Shown here piece after piece: positions 35,610-36,180 of a DNA stretch of 36,180 nt. A model generated the notes under the pieces. The model saw only the letters and a list, made by a program, of their open reading frames with translations. It had not been told where the DNA came from and did no database searches. The DNA lies in the NCBI GenBank assembly GCA_947624585.1, contig CANQKZ010000013.1, positions 1 to 36,180 on the forward strand, given 5' to 3'. Both the position numbers and the translations under genes were made by a program. Positions within the stretch are counted from its first letter, which is position 1; each line of letters opens with the position of its first letter. The DNA comes from an uncultured Oscillospiraceae bacterium (GTDB lineage: Bacteria > Bacillota > Clostridia > Oscillospirales > Oscillospiraceae).

Positions 35610-36180
35610 ATGGATGATTGGACAATGTACAGCAACACCGTCCTCTATTCCCCCAAGACGAAGCTCATGATGGAGTGGGGCGGCATGGATATGGACCCGG
35701 AGTACATCTTCTCCATGGAGAAGAAGATGAACACCGCCCAGAAGGCGATGCACGAGCTGGACCTGGGCGCCATCGCCAACCCCGACGAGGAGCGCATGGT
35801 GGGCCACTACTGGCTTCGCGCCCCGCATCTGGCCCCCACGGAGGAATTGCGGAAGGAGATCACCGACACCCTGGCCGCCGTCAAGGCCTTCGTGGCGGAC
35901 GTACACGCCGGGAAGATCTGCGGCGAGAAGGGCGGCAAATTCGTCAACGTCATGGTGGGCGGCATCGGCGGCTCCTCTCTGGGTCCCCTGTTCGTCAGCA
36001 AGGCGCTGTCCACCCCGGACGACAAGATGAAGCTGTACTTTTTGGACAACACCGACCCCGACGGCATGGACAACGTGTTCCGCGCCGTGGAGCCGGAGCT
36101 GGACGAGACGCTGACCGTCATCATCTCCAAGTCCGGCGGCACCATCGAGACGCGCAACTGCCAGATGGAGGCCAAGAATT
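35610..36180 (+). CDS. pgi: Glucose-6-phosphate isomerase (3' truncated by window edge)
   Basis: The frame from ATG 35610 (MDDWTMYSNTVLYS) is open to the end of the window, with 190 codons seen. TTTAAGGAGC overlaps the end of the preceding gene as its ribosome site. VMVGGIGGSSLGPLFVSKAL (about 113-132) is the sugar-phosphate loop, followed by LDNTDPDG. VIISKSGGTIETRNCQMEAKN is the SIS-domain phosphate motif, in the SGGTxETRN form found in one bacterial Pgi branch. Pgi interconverts glucose 6-phosphate and fructose 6-phosphate and would link glycogen turnover to glycolysis. Confidence 0.93.
   Translation, partial: MDDWTMYSNTVLYSPKTKLMMEWGGMDMDPEYIFSMEKKMNTAQKAMHELDLGAIANPDEERMVGHYWLRAPHLAPTEELRKEITDTLAAVKAFVADVHAGKICGEKGGKFVNVMVGGIGGSSLGPLFVSKALSTPDDKMKLYFLDNTDPDGMDNVFRAVEPELDETLTVIISKSGGTIETRNCQMEAKN

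Overview
The window is about 36 kb of GC-rich DNA from a Gram-positive anaerobe, most likely a Clostridia member of the Oscillospiraceae type. This is inferred from the T-box leader, strong GGAGG ribosome sites, a GlgC/GlgD pair, the SpoIIIE/FtsK-type translocase and high-GC Firmicutes protein variants. No 16S gene or taxon marker is present, so this placement is inference.

Left part (1-4.7 kb): the 3' end of an FtsK/SpoIIIE DNA translocase, a small multi-pass membrane protein, a terminator, then on the minus strand htpG and a tight thrH-mntP pair. Centre (4.8-20.3 kb): a complete branched-chain amino acid biosynthesis operon, leuA-ilvB-ilvN-ilvC-ilvD-leuC-leuD-leuB-(DUF815 ATPase)-ilvA-ridA. 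It is driven from a consensus promoter and a leucine-type T-box attenuator. IlvA makes 2-oxobutyrate and RidA removes its reactive enamine/imine precursor. IlvBNCD make the valine and isoleucine keto acids, and LeuABCD extend 2-oxoisovalerate to 2-oxoisocaproate. Right part (21.7-36.2 kb): glpK on the minus strand, then a divergent glycogen operon glgB-glgP-glgC-glgD-glgA, a GH13-GH77 fusion (debranching/amylase-type plus 4-alpha-glucanotransferase) and the start of pgi, covering glycogen synthesis, breakdown and return to glycolysis.

The unusual content lies in three long gene-poor gaps (11916-13085, 14843-16406, 20303-21724). Each holds oppositely oriented copies of a hairpin-bounded repeat of about 0.37 kb. 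A copy runs from a variable outer stem through a G-run and a long pyrimidine/purine hairpin (two types, a and b) and a GC-rich core to a 39-bp inner hairpin. Each gap has one type-a end and one type-b end, and the third gap is flipped relative to the other two. Two gaps carry extra cargo between the inner hairpins. One is an AT-rich 81-residue two-helix membrane protein. The other is a convergent pair that looks like a type I toxin-antitoxin system: a tiny hydrophobic peptide gene and an overlapping antisense RNA, each with a near-consensus promoter, with the peptide's apparent start codon being ATA. I consider the repeat family and the TA-like cargo the most promising undescribed material here. 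No tRNA, rRNA, CRISPR array or transposase gene was seen.
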